48,226 nucleotides of DNA from a virus: positions 1 to 48,226 of IMG/VR virus record IMGVR_UViG_3300048833_000013; one strand, 5' to 3'. Below the pieces are notes generated by a model. The model did not search any database. It saw nothing but the letters and a program-made list of their open reading frames with translations, and had not been told where the DNA came from. Made by a program: the position numbers and the translations under genes. Below are positions 18,181-26,842 of the stretch, piece after piece. Numbering within the stretch: position 1 is the first letter of the stretch; each line of letters opens with the position of its first letter.

Positions 18181-19491
18181 ATGAGAATTTACCCCGGTAC
18201 TACAGTAGACTATGAGTTCAAGACACTTGGTGACTTAGGTCATACTGGTAGTCTTAACGACAGACAGTTTAAGTTCCTCAGAGCAGCGGGGTATACCAAT
18301 GCTCTTCCAGATATGTTTAAGGTGTATGTAGCTGGGGGTGGGGGTGGTGGCACTGCTGCTGTCCTCTCGGGCCTTGCCTACTCTTCTGACTTAATTAGTG
18401 TGACTACTGATACTGCTAGCGGTACAATCTACTACTTGCTGCACAACAGTGTGACGCCTATGACGGCGGCAGATATTAAGGCGGATGTGCTGGACCTGTC
18501 GGCGGTTGGCGGCGGCACGCTTGACCCGCTAGAGACTGACAACCAGCCGGTGGACTGGACCGGCGTGACCCCCGGCACCTACTGGATCAACATGGTCCAG
18601 GATACCGGGGTTTTCAGCAACGTGGTTTCGCTGGAGGTCACGATTGTCGCGGCGGCCTTCGATCCTGCTTCGTTGCCGGGGGCCGCTATCGTGGTGGATG
18701 TCAGCGACATCACGACGCTCTGGCAGGACGCAGGCGGCGTGACCCAGGTGACAGCATCAGGCCAGCGCGTCGGCAGCGTGACCAACCGGGGCAGCCTTGG
18801 CGGGCTTTTCGACACGTCGAACACGAACCAGAAACCCCTCTACACGGTGGCGAGTGGGCGCAGCTATCTCACCGCCGATGGGTCACTCAACCGGGAGCGC
18901 CTTCGGCTTGATCTTGGGGCCAGCCCGGCCCTTGACCTGTCCGGCGGTTACTTCTTGTGGGTGCTGTTCAACGATACGGCAGGATCGCCGGGAGCGCCCC
19001 GGCGCGGCGTATTCTCAATGGCCGCAGCGGGGTCCAACGCCTACAACCAAGACAACGGCTTTGTGATGCACAATACCGACTTCAGCACGGATACATGTGC
19101 TGTTCGCATCTGGGCCGGGCAAGACAACAGTGCCGGGGTGCAGACCCAGCTTGAAGACCGGCGCACAAGCAACATGGCTTGGGGGATCGCCGAATTTGAG
19201 TGCATCCCCACGGCGTCCAGCCCGAACACATGGCTGCGGGTCGAGAAGGCTGCGGATGGCGGCGTCCCCGTTGACATCGGCAACTACGGGACTACCGGGT
19301 CAAGCGGCTATCCCGACCTCGCTACATCCGTGAAGCTGTTCAACATGTTCGCTGACAACAACGGCGGCTCAGGCGCACCGAACGGCTTCTCTAGTTGCGA
19401 CATTGCTGCGGTGGTTCTTGTCACTGGCGCACTCAGCACGGCAGACCGCGATGATGTCCGGGCTTGGCTTAGAACGCGGGGGGCCTTCTGA
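18181..19491 (+). CDS. Chimeric tail fibre / tip protein, GC-rich C-terminal part
   Basis: 436 residues from the ATG at 18181, which has a clear AGGAGA site. The N-terminal about 55 residues are phage-like in codon use and would attach to the tail. A hexaglycine linker (about residue 56) follows. From about 18440 the DNA becomes GC-rich to the end. The acquired part is beta-rich with a jelly-roll or lectin-like appearance (Gly, Asn, Asp, Trp and Val alternation), consistent with glycan binding, but no family was recognised. It is joined to the next GC-rich gene by TGATG. Confidence 0.68.
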   Translation: MRIYPGTTVDYEFKTLGDLGHTGSLNDRQFKFLRAAGYTNALPDMFKVYVAGGGGGGTAAVLSGLAYSSDLISVTTDTASGTIYYLLHNSVTPMTAADIKADVLDLSAVGGGTLDPLETDNQPVDWTGVTPGTYWINMVQDTGVFSNVVSLEVTIVAAAFDPASLPGAAIVVDVSDITTLWQDAGGVTQVTASGQRVGSVTNRGSLGGLFDTSNTNQKPLYTVASGRSYLTADGSLNRERLRLDLGASPALDLSGGYFLWVLFNDTAGSPGAPRRGVFSMAAAGSNAYNQDNGFVMHNTDFSTDTCAVRIWAGQDNSAGVQTQLEDRRTSNMAWGIAEFECIPTASSPNTWLRVEKAADGGVPVDIGNYGTTGSSGYPDLATSVKLFNMFADNNGGSGAPNGFSSCDIAAVVLVTGALSTADRDDVRAWLRTRGAF

Positions 19492-21125
19492 TGGCAAACC
19501 TGAACCCATTCAACCTGATCGGCGTTCGCGTCAACGCACCCCCGGCCCCCGGCTACAACCGGGGCACCCGCGTCACCGCGCCCAATGGGCACTATCTGGA
19601 CTTCGCGTCTGACGTGACATGGGGCACCTTCGCGGACGGTCAGCCTTGGTTCATCAATGACGGCGTGGCGCTGACCGCAAGGTTCCCGGCTGGCCGGACC
19701 TACAGTGGGAATGCAATCGACGGCTACACGCTGAACCCAAGGCTGAACGGGCCGCAGGGCTTGGACCAGCGCCGGGCGAACTATTCAGCCCCCGCAAACA
19801 TCAACACGATCACCCCGCGCAAGATGGATGTGATCCTGTCGGTCGAGTGCGAGGAAACATCGACCAACCCGGCTGGGAACGCATGGCGGGACGGATACTT
19901 CAAGACCCAGGGGCAGGCATGGTTCACCTGTCTGACCAAGCCGCCACCGGCAGGTGCGTTCAGCCCAACCATTCACTGGCCTGCCGATGATGTGAACCGG
20001 CTGCTGCGGCCCATGCGCGTGCCTGACATTGACGGTATGCTGTCGCGCCTGCCGTCCTATTCGGATAGTGGCATCACATCGCCCCCGACTTGGTCCAGCT
20101 TTGCCAACACCTTCAACCAGCCTGCTGCGGCCTGGCTGCACAATGCCTATTTCTCGGGCGGCCTGGTGGTGGACGGCGTTGGGTTTGGCGGCGGCATGTC
20201 CCGTGGCTTCGGCGGGGCAATCGGTGACAACTGGGGCGACTACATCACACAGGAGATCAACCGCGCCCTTGCCACCGCCGTTCTGAACACTTGGACCTCG
20301 GCCCAGAAGCGTGAGTTCCTTGTGCGCCTCTGCCAGCACGGAAACCAGTGGATTGAGCCGTTCAACGGATTGCCTGCTGATGTCATCAAGCCAGACGGCG
20401 GACAAGCCCTGTGGCATTGGGCACCCGTCGCGGCATGGCTGGATGCTACGGGCCAGAACGCCCGGTCCACCGCTTTGCTCAATTCCTTCAAGGGCAACTT
20501 GGATCAGGTCTTCGCGGTCACGGCTTCACACATCGCCAATGACTTCGTTCGCCACACATCGGACAGCAAGCCCTTCCCGTGGCGGGATCGCGTTCCTACA
20601 GCCGTCAGCGGGACGAACATCACCATTCCGGCGTTCACCGCGTCCAACAACCTTGCGGACGGTCCGAACCCTGTATTCACGAACCTGCGGCTGAAGCGCG
20701 TCAGCGATGGCGATGAAGCACTTATCACGGTCGGCAACGATTACCCGCTCACCGTGAACGCCCAGGCGTCGCCGGTATGGTCCACAAGCGATAACGTCTA
20801 CATGGTGCCGGGCTTCACGATCACCGAGGGGCAACTGCAATGGACGCTGAAGGGGCCGGGGCAGATCAACCTGTTCAACCCGACGCCGAACGCGGCATAT
20901 CTCGGCCTGCAATCGCCGCACTCGCAAATCCTGTTCCTTCGGGCGATGGGGATTGTTGCGCCGGAATGGGAAAACTTTGCTGACTTCTGGCAACTAGTCA
21001 TCGCTGGCAACTATCCCGCTGCCGCGCCTTACGCATACCCCGATCCGCGCACTGGCGACACCTTGGGAACGCAGGTGTGGAACGCACACTTCGCCACGGC
21101 AAACGCTGTCCCCTCTAGATTCTAA
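19491..21125 (+). CDS. Large GC-rich tail-associated protein, possible tailspike
   Basis: 544 residues encoded entirely in GC-rich DNA unlike the rest of the genome, and translated by overlap with the preceding gene (TGATG). The protein is rich in Trp, Asn, Pro and Gly. It contains a His/Trp-bearing central section (about 275-330) and a beta-sandwich-like C-terminus with a short I-T-I-P-A-F type segment. It might be a glycan-binding or glycan-cleaving receptor protein, but no catalytic signature could be identified. Origin from a Rhodobacterales-like genome or prophage is inferred from composition. Confidence 0.6.
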   Translation: MANLNPFNLIGVRVNAPPAPGYNRGTRVTAPNGHYLDFASDVTWGTFADGQPWFINDGVALTARFPAGRTYSGNAIDGYTLNPRLNGPQGLDQRRANYSAPANINTITPRKMDVILSVECEETSTNPAGNAWRDGYFKTQGQAWFTCLTKPPPAGAFSPTIHWPADDVNRLLRPMRVPDIDGMLSRLPSYSDSGITSPPTWSSFANTFNQPAAAWLHNAYFSGGLVVDGVGFGGGMSRGFGGAIGDNWGDYITQEINRALATAVLNTWTSAQKREFLVRLCQHGNQWIEPFNGLPADVIKPDGGQALWHWAPVAAWLDATGQNARSTALLNSFKGNLDQVFAVTASHIANDFVRHTSDSKPFPWRDRVPTAVSGTNITIPAFTASNNLADGPNPVFTNLRLKRVSDGDEALITVGNDYPLTVNAQASPVWSTSDNVYMVPGFTITEGQLQWTLKGPGQINLFNPTPNAAYLGLQSPHSQILFLRAMGIVAPEWENFADFWQLVIAGNYPAAAPYAYPDPRTGDTLGTQVWNAHFATANAVPSRF

Positions 21126-21135
21126 GGAGAAATAA

Positions 21136-22353
21136 ATGGCTAAAAGACCTGTATTAAGTGATGTTACTTCACTAACTAACTCTAGTAACATTAACGTAAT
21201 TAACCAGAACTGGGACGCTATCGAAGAAGCTTTCGATAATACTATCTCCAGAGATGGTTCTACTCCAAACACTATGTCTGGAGACTTAGACCTTAATGGT
21301 AACGCCCTACTTAACGTAGGTACCATTGATGTCAATAACCTTACCCTAGATGGTCAGACTGTTACTGACTTAGCTTCTGTTCCAGAGTGGAGAGGAGCTT
21401 GGCTTACTGGTACTAGCTATGTCAAGAATGACTTAGTTAAGGAAGCTGGTAACGTCTATATCTGTCTAGTCGCCCATACCTCAAGCATTTTCTCTACTGA
21501 CCTTACCGCTGTTAAGTGGGAGCTTATGGTTAGTAAAGGTGACTCTGGGGCTGGTACTGGTGACGTTGTAGCAGCTAACAATCTTAGTGATCTTGCTAAC
21601 GTAGCTACTGCTAGGGCTAATCTTGGTTTAGGTACTGTAGCTACTGAGAACACTGTACCTGTAGCTAAAGGTGGTACTGGTGCTACTGATGAAGCTACTG
21701 CAAGGTCTAATCTTGGTCTGGCTATTGGCTCTAACGTTCAAGGTTATAGTGTTAGACTTAATACTCTAGCTACTGTAGCAGACCCTAACGACGACCGTAT
21801 AGTATTCTGGGACGATAGTGCTTCAGACTATGCTTTGTTAACTTTAGGTAATGGTCTGCGTGTCAACTCTACAACCATCTCTGCTGGGTATAACTGGACC
21901 ACTAATATCAGTACTACTGGTGCTGCTGCCTTTGACGTGACTAGTATTCCTCTCGGAATTAACGAGATAATTGTGGTATTTGATAGTGTCTCGTTAGCCA
22001 CCAAGACTGATATGCCTGTTGTCAGAATAGGCCAAGGTGGTGTTGTCACTTCCAGTGGGTATGATGGAATAGCCTCTACAGTAGACTTTACTTCAACCAC
22101 TGCTGCCGGTTGGGTCACGGGTTTTGGTCTTATGGGTACTGATGATTATATTGTAGGTACTATGAGATTGACTAGACTACCTCAAACTTTTACCTGGGTT
22201 ATGGACTTTACTGGTAGACGTGATGGAACTAACAAAGCAACACTTACCGCTTCTGGTGTGCTAAACTTAGGTGCTGACCTGAATATCCTAAGACTTACTC
22301 GTAATGGTTCTGGTAACTTTAACGGTGGAACACTAGCTGTGGGGTGGAGATAA
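21136..22353 (+). CDS. Tail fibre protein
   Basis: 405 residues. The N-terminal about 80 residues are an attachment region with the G-D-L-D-L-N-G-N-A-L-L-N-V segment typical of fibre necks. Around residues 80-130 is a carbohydrate-binding-like block (W-R-G-A-W then Y-V-K-N-D-L-V, then Y-I-C-L-V). Around 165-210 are short repeats of the A-R-x-N-L-G-L type seen in many tail fibres, with a beta-rich C-terminal knob. Codon use is normal for this phage. The ribosome-binding stretch AGGAGAAATA is the same 10-mer as before the gene at 18181. Confidence 0.85.
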   Translation: MAKRPVLSDVTSLTNSSNINVINQNWDAIEEAFDNTISRDGSTPNTMSGDLDLNGNALLNVGTIDVNNLTLDGQTVTDLASVPEWRGAWLTGTSYVKNDLVKEAGNVYICLVAHTSSIFSTDLTAVKWELMVSKGDSGAGTGDVVAANNLSDLANVATARANLGLGTVATENTVPVAKGGTGATDEATARSNLGLAIGSNVQGYSVRLNTLATVADPNDDRIVFWDDSASDYALLTLGNGLRVNSTTISAGYNWTTNISTTGAAAFDVTSIPLGINEIIVVFDSVSLATKTDMPVVRIGQGGVVTSSGYDGIASTVDFTSTTAAGWVTGFGLMGTDDYIVGTMRLTRLPQTFTWVMDFTGRRDGTNKATLTASGVLNLGADLNILRLTRNGSGNFNGGTLAVGWR

Positions 22354-22706
22354 TGATTAGAGTAAAAAGAGTTGATGCTAAGACTGGTCAAGTAGTCCTA
22401 GTCGATGAGCAAGAAGAAACTATCGTAGAGTCTAACGGCGAGGTTATCCGTAGATACCAAGAAGCAGTCCAGAAGTGGATTGACAAGGTGGCCAGAGACA
22501 GAGACTACAACGATGGCGTCCACTGTGTCAGTTACACACATAGCTCCATCCCTCAATGGAAGGCTGAGGCAGATGCCTTTATTGCCTGGAGAGATGCTGT
22601 CTGGGCTTATGTACTAGCCTTGTTCGCTAAAGTATTACAAGGTACTGCCACACGACCTACTATTGTACAGTTGATACAGAACCTACCAATTATGGTATGG
22701 CCGTAA
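22353..22706 (+). CDS. Tail fibre assembly-like or tail accessory protein
   Basis: 117 residues from the ATG overlapping the fibre stop (TAATG). The C-terminal half has the aromatic, Trp/Ala-rich helical pattern (W-K-A-E-A-D-A-F-I-A-W-R-D-A-V-W) seen in fibre-assembly chaperones that follow tail fibre genes. The N-terminal half is beta-rich with many Glu and Val. Last gene of the rightward operon; a terminator follows within 11 bp. Confidence 0.6.
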   Translation: MIRVKRVDAKTGQVVLVDEQEETIVESNGEVIRRYQEAVQKWIDKVARDRDYNDGVHCVSYTHSSIPQWKAEADAFIAWRDAVWAYVLALFAKVLQGTATRPTIVQLIQNLPIMVWP

Positions 22707-22716
22707 TACAATAAGA

Positions 22717-22738
22717 AAGGGGGCCGAGAGGCCCCCTT
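22717..22738. terminator. Bidirectional terminator between convergent operons
   Basis: AAGGGGGCC and GGCCCCCTT form a perfect 9-bp GC-rich stem with a GAGA tetraloop. It lies between the last rightward gene (stop 22706) and the last leftward gene (stop 22743). In the leftward direction the stem is followed by TCTTATT, in the rightward by AGCTTTAT, so it can stop transcription from both sides. Confidence 0.9.
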
Positions 22739-22742
22739 AGCT

Positions 22743-22946
22743 TTATGCTTTATCCCAAGAGATACACTGAAACTCTGCTTGGAATGGCTCTAGTTCCCCT
22801 CTCAGTACTCGTTCAGTCTGAGTAGCAATAATGTCTAAGGCGTAGGTCTTACATTGCTCATGAGTCTGGAACTTTGCCTGTGGCTCTGTGATTGAATAAC
22901 ACTCACCACTCATAAGATTACAGACTAGGAATACAACACTAATCAT
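22743..22946 (-). CDS. Small secreted or membrane-attached protein
   Basis: 67 residues from the ATG at 22946, which overlaps the upstream stop (AATGATTAG). The first about 15 residues are hydrophobic, a possible short signal or anchor, followed by a Glu/Gln/Thr-rich helix. Four Cys occur (near 9, 16, 35 and 62), so disulfides are possible if exported. Last gene of the leftward operon; function unknown. Confidence 0.55.
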   Translation of the reverse strand: MISVVFLVCNLMSGECYSITEPQAKFQTHEQCKTYALDIIATQTERVLRGELEPFQAEFQCISWDKA

Positions 22947-23199
22947 TAGCTTTCTCTCTTTCAATTAACATTTGGGCATAGTGTACAACCTTCTCTAGGT
23001 CTTCTACACCTCCTTTTTGTTTATAACGACAAGTATACTTAATGATGTTCCCCTCACAGAAGCCTAGATCATTGGCTAGAATAAACTCTATTGGTTGGAA
23101 CTTCATTGACTTGTAGTGGCTGCCGCCTACTTGTTTGTCTAGGGGAGAGGTCGAAGCCGATTGGGTATCTAACTCTTTCAACATAGAATGGTTCTCCAT
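22939..23199 (-). CDS. DUF3310-family protein
   Basis: 86 residues. From about residue 22 the sequence has the DUF3310 signature: V-G-G-S-H-Y near the start, then I-Q-P-like P-I-E-F-I, N-D-L-G-F-C-E-G-N-I-I-K-Y and R-Y-K-Q-K-G-G-V-E-D-L. Members are small helical proteins widespread in phages and related to the C-terminal part of T7 gp1.7, which has nucleotide-kinase-associated roles. It sits beside the ribonucleotide reductase gene, so a nucleotide-metabolism role is plausible. Confidence 0.85.
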   Translation of the reverse strand: MENHSMLKELDTQSASTSPLDKQVGGSHYKSMKFQPIEFILANDLGFCEGNIIKYTCRYKQKGGVEDLEKVVHYAQMLIEREKAND

Positions 23200-23235
23200 T
23201 AGCTTTAAGTACCGTACTTGGTCGGCTATGTGTCT

Positions 23236-25174
23236 TCATTCACAAGTCCTTAAGCCGGTTGCAGGGTCATAGTAGCAAGCTCCGCCGTCAGTCTCGTTAA
23301 CGAAGTCGTCTTCTTCCACCACAGGCTCCTCTGCCACATCCTCTACAGCAGCAGCATTGAGGATACCATAGCGTTTACCAGCAGCACGGAAGGTGGTACA
23401 ACCAGAGGCACCACCAAGGTAAGCTTGCATGTACACTTCCTTGAACTGATCCCAAGTAACATCGTTACCTACGTTACAAGTTTTAGAGCAAGCAGAGTCT
23501 ACATACTTACTGGCAAGGTTTAACACCTTAACGTGGTCAAAGACACTAAGCTCATTAGCAGTCTTACCCTTTACTCCGAACTCTCTATAGCCATAGTCCT
23601 CTACCTCTACTTCAATAGGGCCATCAAACGTCTGTACAGTTCTGTTGTAGGAATAGCTAAACACAGGTTCAATACCACTTGTAACATTGTTAGCACTAAT
23701 ACTAATAGTACCAGTGGGAGCAACAGACAGAAGGTGGCTATTACGAATACCGTAGTTAAAGATGTCTCTACGAATATCTTCAGGTAATGTCTTAACGAAA
23801 CCAGAGTCAATGTACTTATCTGCTTTGAATAGTGGGAATGGTCCTTTCTCTAATGCAAGTGAAATGCTGCTGCGATACGCTGTGTCCCTGATAGTAGTCA
23901 TAACAATCTCAAGCCACTGAAGGAACTCAGGACTACCATACTCGTAGCCTAGAGCTTCACCAGCATTGGCTACACCAGTGACACCTAAGCCCATCCTACG
24001 CTTACTGAGTGCTTCTTCTTTCTGTTGTGGTAGTGGATACACAGTCCTGTCAATAACGTTATCCATTGCTCTAACAACAGGCATGATATCATGCTTAAGC
24101 TGTTCGTAGTCAAAGGCAAAAGTAAAGCCAGTATGGTAGATATACTTGGTTAAGTTAAAGCTACCAAGCAGACAAGCACCGTAGGGTGGTAGTGGTTGTT
24201 CTCCGCCGTCACACTGAGCCTTGTGTTACAGTTAGCTCTGTGCGCTGGACTATCGCATACGAATATAGTTATACTCGCCCTTCTCGCTTAGTCTCTCACG
24301 CTGCCCAGATGGTTAATCTTGCTTGCGCCCTGTCGCCTCTGTAAAGGCTTCCAAGTCAATCAGAGAAGGTTTTACATCCGCACTCAGTTTACGGATTCGT
24401 CGCTGCAATAGTCTCAGCGTACCAGAGGTTATTCTTCTTGTTGATAGTGTCAATGAACAATACCCCAGGCTCTGCCCAGTCCCACGTAGAGCGAAGGATT
24501 TCATCCCATAGATGCTTGGCTCTTACAGTCTTATACCGTCTTCCTTCAAACTTAAGGTCAAACATCTTGTCATGGATAACAGCATCCATGAACTCATCAG
24601 TGATGCCAACAGAAACATTAAACTGGGTTAGTGTCGTCGAATTATTCTTAGCTTTGATGAACTCTTCAATATCAGGGTGGTCAACCCTAAGGACTCCCAT
24701 TTGTGCCCCACGGCGATGTCCTGCCGATGCAATGGTTTTGCAGATGGCGTCGAAGATGCCCATGAAACTAATTGGGCCGGAGCTACGACTGTCCAGAGAG
24801 GCGATGTGGTCCCCTCTTGGTCTGAGAGTGCTAAAATCATAACCGATACCTCCACCTAAGCGCATTGTTTGCGCTGCTTCACCAGCCTTCTCCATGATGT
24901 CATCCATGGAGTCTTTAATAGTCCCACTTACAAAACAGTTGTATGCAGTGACCTCACGAGGAGCGCCCATAGCTGCCTGTACACGACCAGCAGGGAGGAA
25001 CCTCTGGTTAAGCAGGATATCCTTTACTTGAAGATAGTGCTCATCATTATCCTTTAGTGCGTTAGCAATACGCACCATGGCTTCTTTGAAGCTCTCCCCT
25101 TTAGACCTATATTTTAAAGCATGAATGTATTCAGAGAACGCATTATTAGGTCCATGTACCTTAGATGTAGTCAA
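23236..25174 (-). CDS. nrdJ: Cobalamin-dependent (class II) ribonucleotide reductase, split by a group I intron
   Basis: Two exons (25174-24391 and 24206-23236) join in frame to 1755 nt, encoding 584 residues. Exon 1 holds the A-Y-N-C segment, the G-G-G-I-G-Y-D-F-S block and R-R-G-A-Q-M. The join restores N-P-C-G-E-Q-P-L-P-P-Y-G, a conserved RNR motif. Exon 2 has the catalytic-site T-G-T-I-S region and a C-terminal Cys pair (C-x10-C). Length and motifs fit the adenosylcobalamin-using class, reducing ribonucleotides for phage DNA synthesis. The start is TTG at 25174 (AAAGGAG, 7-base spacing; TGA directly upstream in frame). CobS/CobT-like genes in the same operon fit a link to cobalamin. Without splicing the product would stop after 261 residues. 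Confidence 0.9.
24207..24390 (-). ncRNA. ORF-less group I intron in nrdJ (184 nt)
   Basis: The intron begins after the exon U in AUCCGU and ends in G, as group I introns require. A guide sequence GCGGAU, 10 nt inside the intron, pairs with AUCCGU, leaving the canonical U-G wobble at the splice site (P1). GAGAGACUA (24289-24297) and GAUAGUCC (24247-24254) provide a GACUA/UAGUC P7 with the usual R/S flavour. GUAAA and UUUAC just after P1 can form P2. It is shorter than the 205-nt Azoarcus tRNA-Ile intron and holds no endonuclease gene. Its removal exactly restores a conserved protein motif. Confidence 0.88.
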
Positions 25175-25304
25175 TCAAAACTCCTTTGGTTGCAAATACT
25201 ACGTTAACAACTTCCTTGTCATCAATACCATTAAAGTCTGGAACGTATACCGTCTCGTCTTCAGGCATCTCTTCCAGTCTTTCGATTAGTTCCTTAACGG
25301 TCAT
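25161..25304 (-). CDS. Small acidic protein before nrdJ
   Basis: 47 residues, starting at the ATG at 25304 (AGGAG six bases upstream; a nearer ATG at 25310 leaves no spacing). The sequence begins M-T-V-K-E-L-I-E-R-L-E-E-M-P and continues D-E-T-V-Y-V-P-D, a pattern common in small phage proteins that sit beside nucleotide-metabolism genes. It overlaps MazG upstream and nrdJ downstream. Function unknown. Confidence 0.6.
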   Translation of the reverse strand: MTVKELIERLEEMPEDETVYVPDFNGIDDKEVVNVVFATKGVLIDYI

Positions 25305-25713
25305 CACCATCTCCTTTAAGAGTACCACGCTCTTGCCTAGACTTAAGCTTAGCTACGTTGTCAATAGCTACATCAGACAGGTGTACATCAAGCTCTGCTG
25401 CTGCTCTAGCAAGGTACCACAGTACATCACCAAGCTCTGCAATCATAGCCTCGGTGTCCCACTTGTTGTCTCGGATCATCTTCTTGACTTTACCAGCAAA
25501 CTCTCCAGCTTCAGAAGCTAAGCCAAGAGCAACATACTCTAGGGCCTTATCCTCAGGATAGATAGCAGTGGTGTCGGTGAAGTCTTGGTAGGCATCAAAC
25601 TCATACCAAGTAGCCATCTCGTCTTCATCATCGTACTGGTCTTCTTCTAGAACATACACTTTAGGTTCTCCATAATACTCAATGCTGTCGGTGTATTCGT
25701 TATTCGTCATCAT
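25294..25713 (-). CDS. mazG: MazG-like nucleotide pyrophosphohydrolase
   Basis: 139 residues. The C-terminal about 90 residues carry the MazG fold signature: L-G-L-A-S-E-A-G-E-F (E-x-x-E metal ligands) then, about 20 residues on, E-L-G-D-V-L-W-Y-L-A (E-x-x-D). The N-terminal 45 residues are acidic and probably unstructured. MazG enzymes hydrolyse NTPs or ppGpp-like nucleotides and are frequent in marine phages, where they may keep the host metabolically active. The start at 25713 overlaps the previous stop; 25710 is an alternative. Confidence 0.87.
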   Translation of the reverse strand: MMTNNEYTDSIEYYGEPKVYVLEEDQYDDEDEMATWYEFDAYQDFTDTTAIYPEDKALEYVALGLASEAGEFAGKVKKMIRDNKWDTEAMIAELGDVLWYLARAAAELDVHLSDVAIDNVAKLKSRQERGTLKGDGDDR

Positions 25714-25882
25714 CTTCGGGTAGCTCCACACATAGGTTATCAACATCAATCAATCCTTCTGCTATAAGTAGTTCTATCACTTCTCTTGGTTCAATATCAT
25801 TAATCTCCAATAATGTCTCAAGCCCTAGGTCTTCACAGATATGCTCTAGGAAGTCTTCTGGCAATACTTTACGTTTTACCAT
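25700..25882 (-). CDS. Small acidic hypothetical protein
   Basis: 60 residues, very acidic (net strongly negative) with a predicted helix-turn-helix-like pair of amphipathic helices (about 8-45) and an E-D-D-D-E tail. Such phage proteins can be DNA mimics or inhibitors of host enzymes, but nothing specific is recognisable. It overlaps the phosphoesterase gene upstream and the MazG gene downstream by 14 bp each. Confidence 0.6.
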   Translation of the reverse strand: MVKRKVLPEDFLEHICEDLGLETLLEINDIEPREVIELLIAEGLIDVDNLCVELPEDDDE

Positions 25883-26645
25883 ACTCCCTCCTTAAAGCAT
25901 CAAGGCTAATGTGCTGGAGGTCATAGTTACCATTCTCTACCTGACGCTTAATGACTACTCCAGGGGACCAATGGTTATACTGTGCTCTACCTGCCCACGG
26001 TGCCACGTAGTCTTGATAGACTCCACAAACGAGGCCATGTCTAACGTTACCGCTACTGTCCCTGCTAATATGATAATCGAAAAGGTGACTATGCCCGCAA
26101 GTTGAAGAACCAAAACGCTTCTGGGTAAGAGCATAACCATGATGAGCAGACTGAAGAGCGCGGCCACTGATGCCACTGACAAAATAGTGAGCATAGCCAA
26201 TTCCATCAATAGTAATGACACCGGGACTGCCTCCATCATACTCTACAACATCAGAGTAATACTTGTTAAAATCAAAATCCCTAAAACTAATCCCGTAACG
26301 AACGCCTTCCAAGTGTGGTTCGTATTCCAGAACCTTCTTGAGTCTGTGTTCATGGTTGCCTTCCAAGATGACGGAATATGGACGTTTCTTCTTGGCTTTG
26401 ACGATGGGTCCAAAGAGTCTCTCCTGTGCGTCTAGGTGTGCTTCAATGTCTTTGCCGTAGTTCTTACCGTGGAAGGAAGCCTTACCTTTATCGTAAGCAC
26501 TGAGACTAGCCATATCAGCAGTATCACCAATGTTGACAAAGACATCAGGCTTTAGGTCTAGGATAAGCTTACCCACCCAATCATAACGGTCATTCTTGAA
26601 GTCGGGGTGACTGTGGCTGTCTGGTAGAATAAGGTGAGTCTTCAT
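25869..26645 (-). CDS. Calcineurin-like metallophosphoesterase
   Basis: 258 residues with the full set of metallophosphoesterase motifs: D-S-H-S-H near the N-terminus (D-x-H), G-D-T-A-D near residue 38, G-N-H-E-H-R near 97, and G-H-S-H-L near 187. This family uses two metal ions to cleave phosphate mono- or diesters; substrates range from proteins to cyclic nucleotides and DNA ends. In podoviruses such genes often lie among DNA metabolism genes, as here. A role against cyclic-nucleotide defence signals is possible but not shown by the sequence. Confidence 0.88.
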   Translation of the reverse strand: MKTHLILPDSHSHPDFKNDRYDWVGKLILDLKPDVFVNIGDTADMASLSAYDKGKASFHGKNYGKDIEAHLDAQERLFGPIVKAKKKRPYSVILEGNHEHRLKKVLEYEPHLEGVRYGISFRDFDFNKYYSDVVEYDGGSPGVITIDGIGYAHYFVSGISGRALQSAHHGYALTQKRFGSSTCGHSHLFDYHISRDSSGNVRHGLVCGVYQDYVAPWAGRAQYNHWSPGVVIKRQVENGNYDLQHISLDALRREYGKT

Positions 26646-26842
26646 GTGAATGCCTTAAATAAAGTATAGGGCCAGATGAATGGAGTAGTAAAGACAACAA
26701 ACCATTTCTGACTAGTGGTTGGTGGAGTCTCATCAAGGTATTCTTCTACGAACTCATCATAGTCAGGTTGGAATACTGTCCACCAGACTACCAAGGCTAC
26801 GATACAACCTACAATTAGATACGCTGCTAATAGTGTTTCCAT
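26642..26842 (-). CDS. Small single-pass membrane protein
   Basis: 66 residues: an N-terminal transmembrane helix (about 4-24), an acidic soluble stretch (about 27-42), and a second hydrophobic aromatic segment near the C-terminus (about 46-62). It overlaps the HNH gene upstream by one base and the phosphoesterase downstream. Function unknown; the HNH gene upstream probably inserted between it and the nuclease gene. Confidence 0.55.
   Translation of the reverse strand: METLLAAYLIVGCIVALVVWWTVFQPDYDEFVEEYLDETPPTTSQKWFVVFTTPFIWPYTLFKAFT

Noticed and set aside
18579-20993. Many open frames on both strands in the GC-rich cassette
   Set aside because: High GC lowers stop-codon frequency; only the frames joined by overlaps and ribosome sites (18181 and 19491) behave as genes.
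24207-24390. Intein in the ribonucleotide reductase
   Set aside because: The insert has an in-frame stop at its first codons and group I intron signals, so it must be removed from RNA, not protein.
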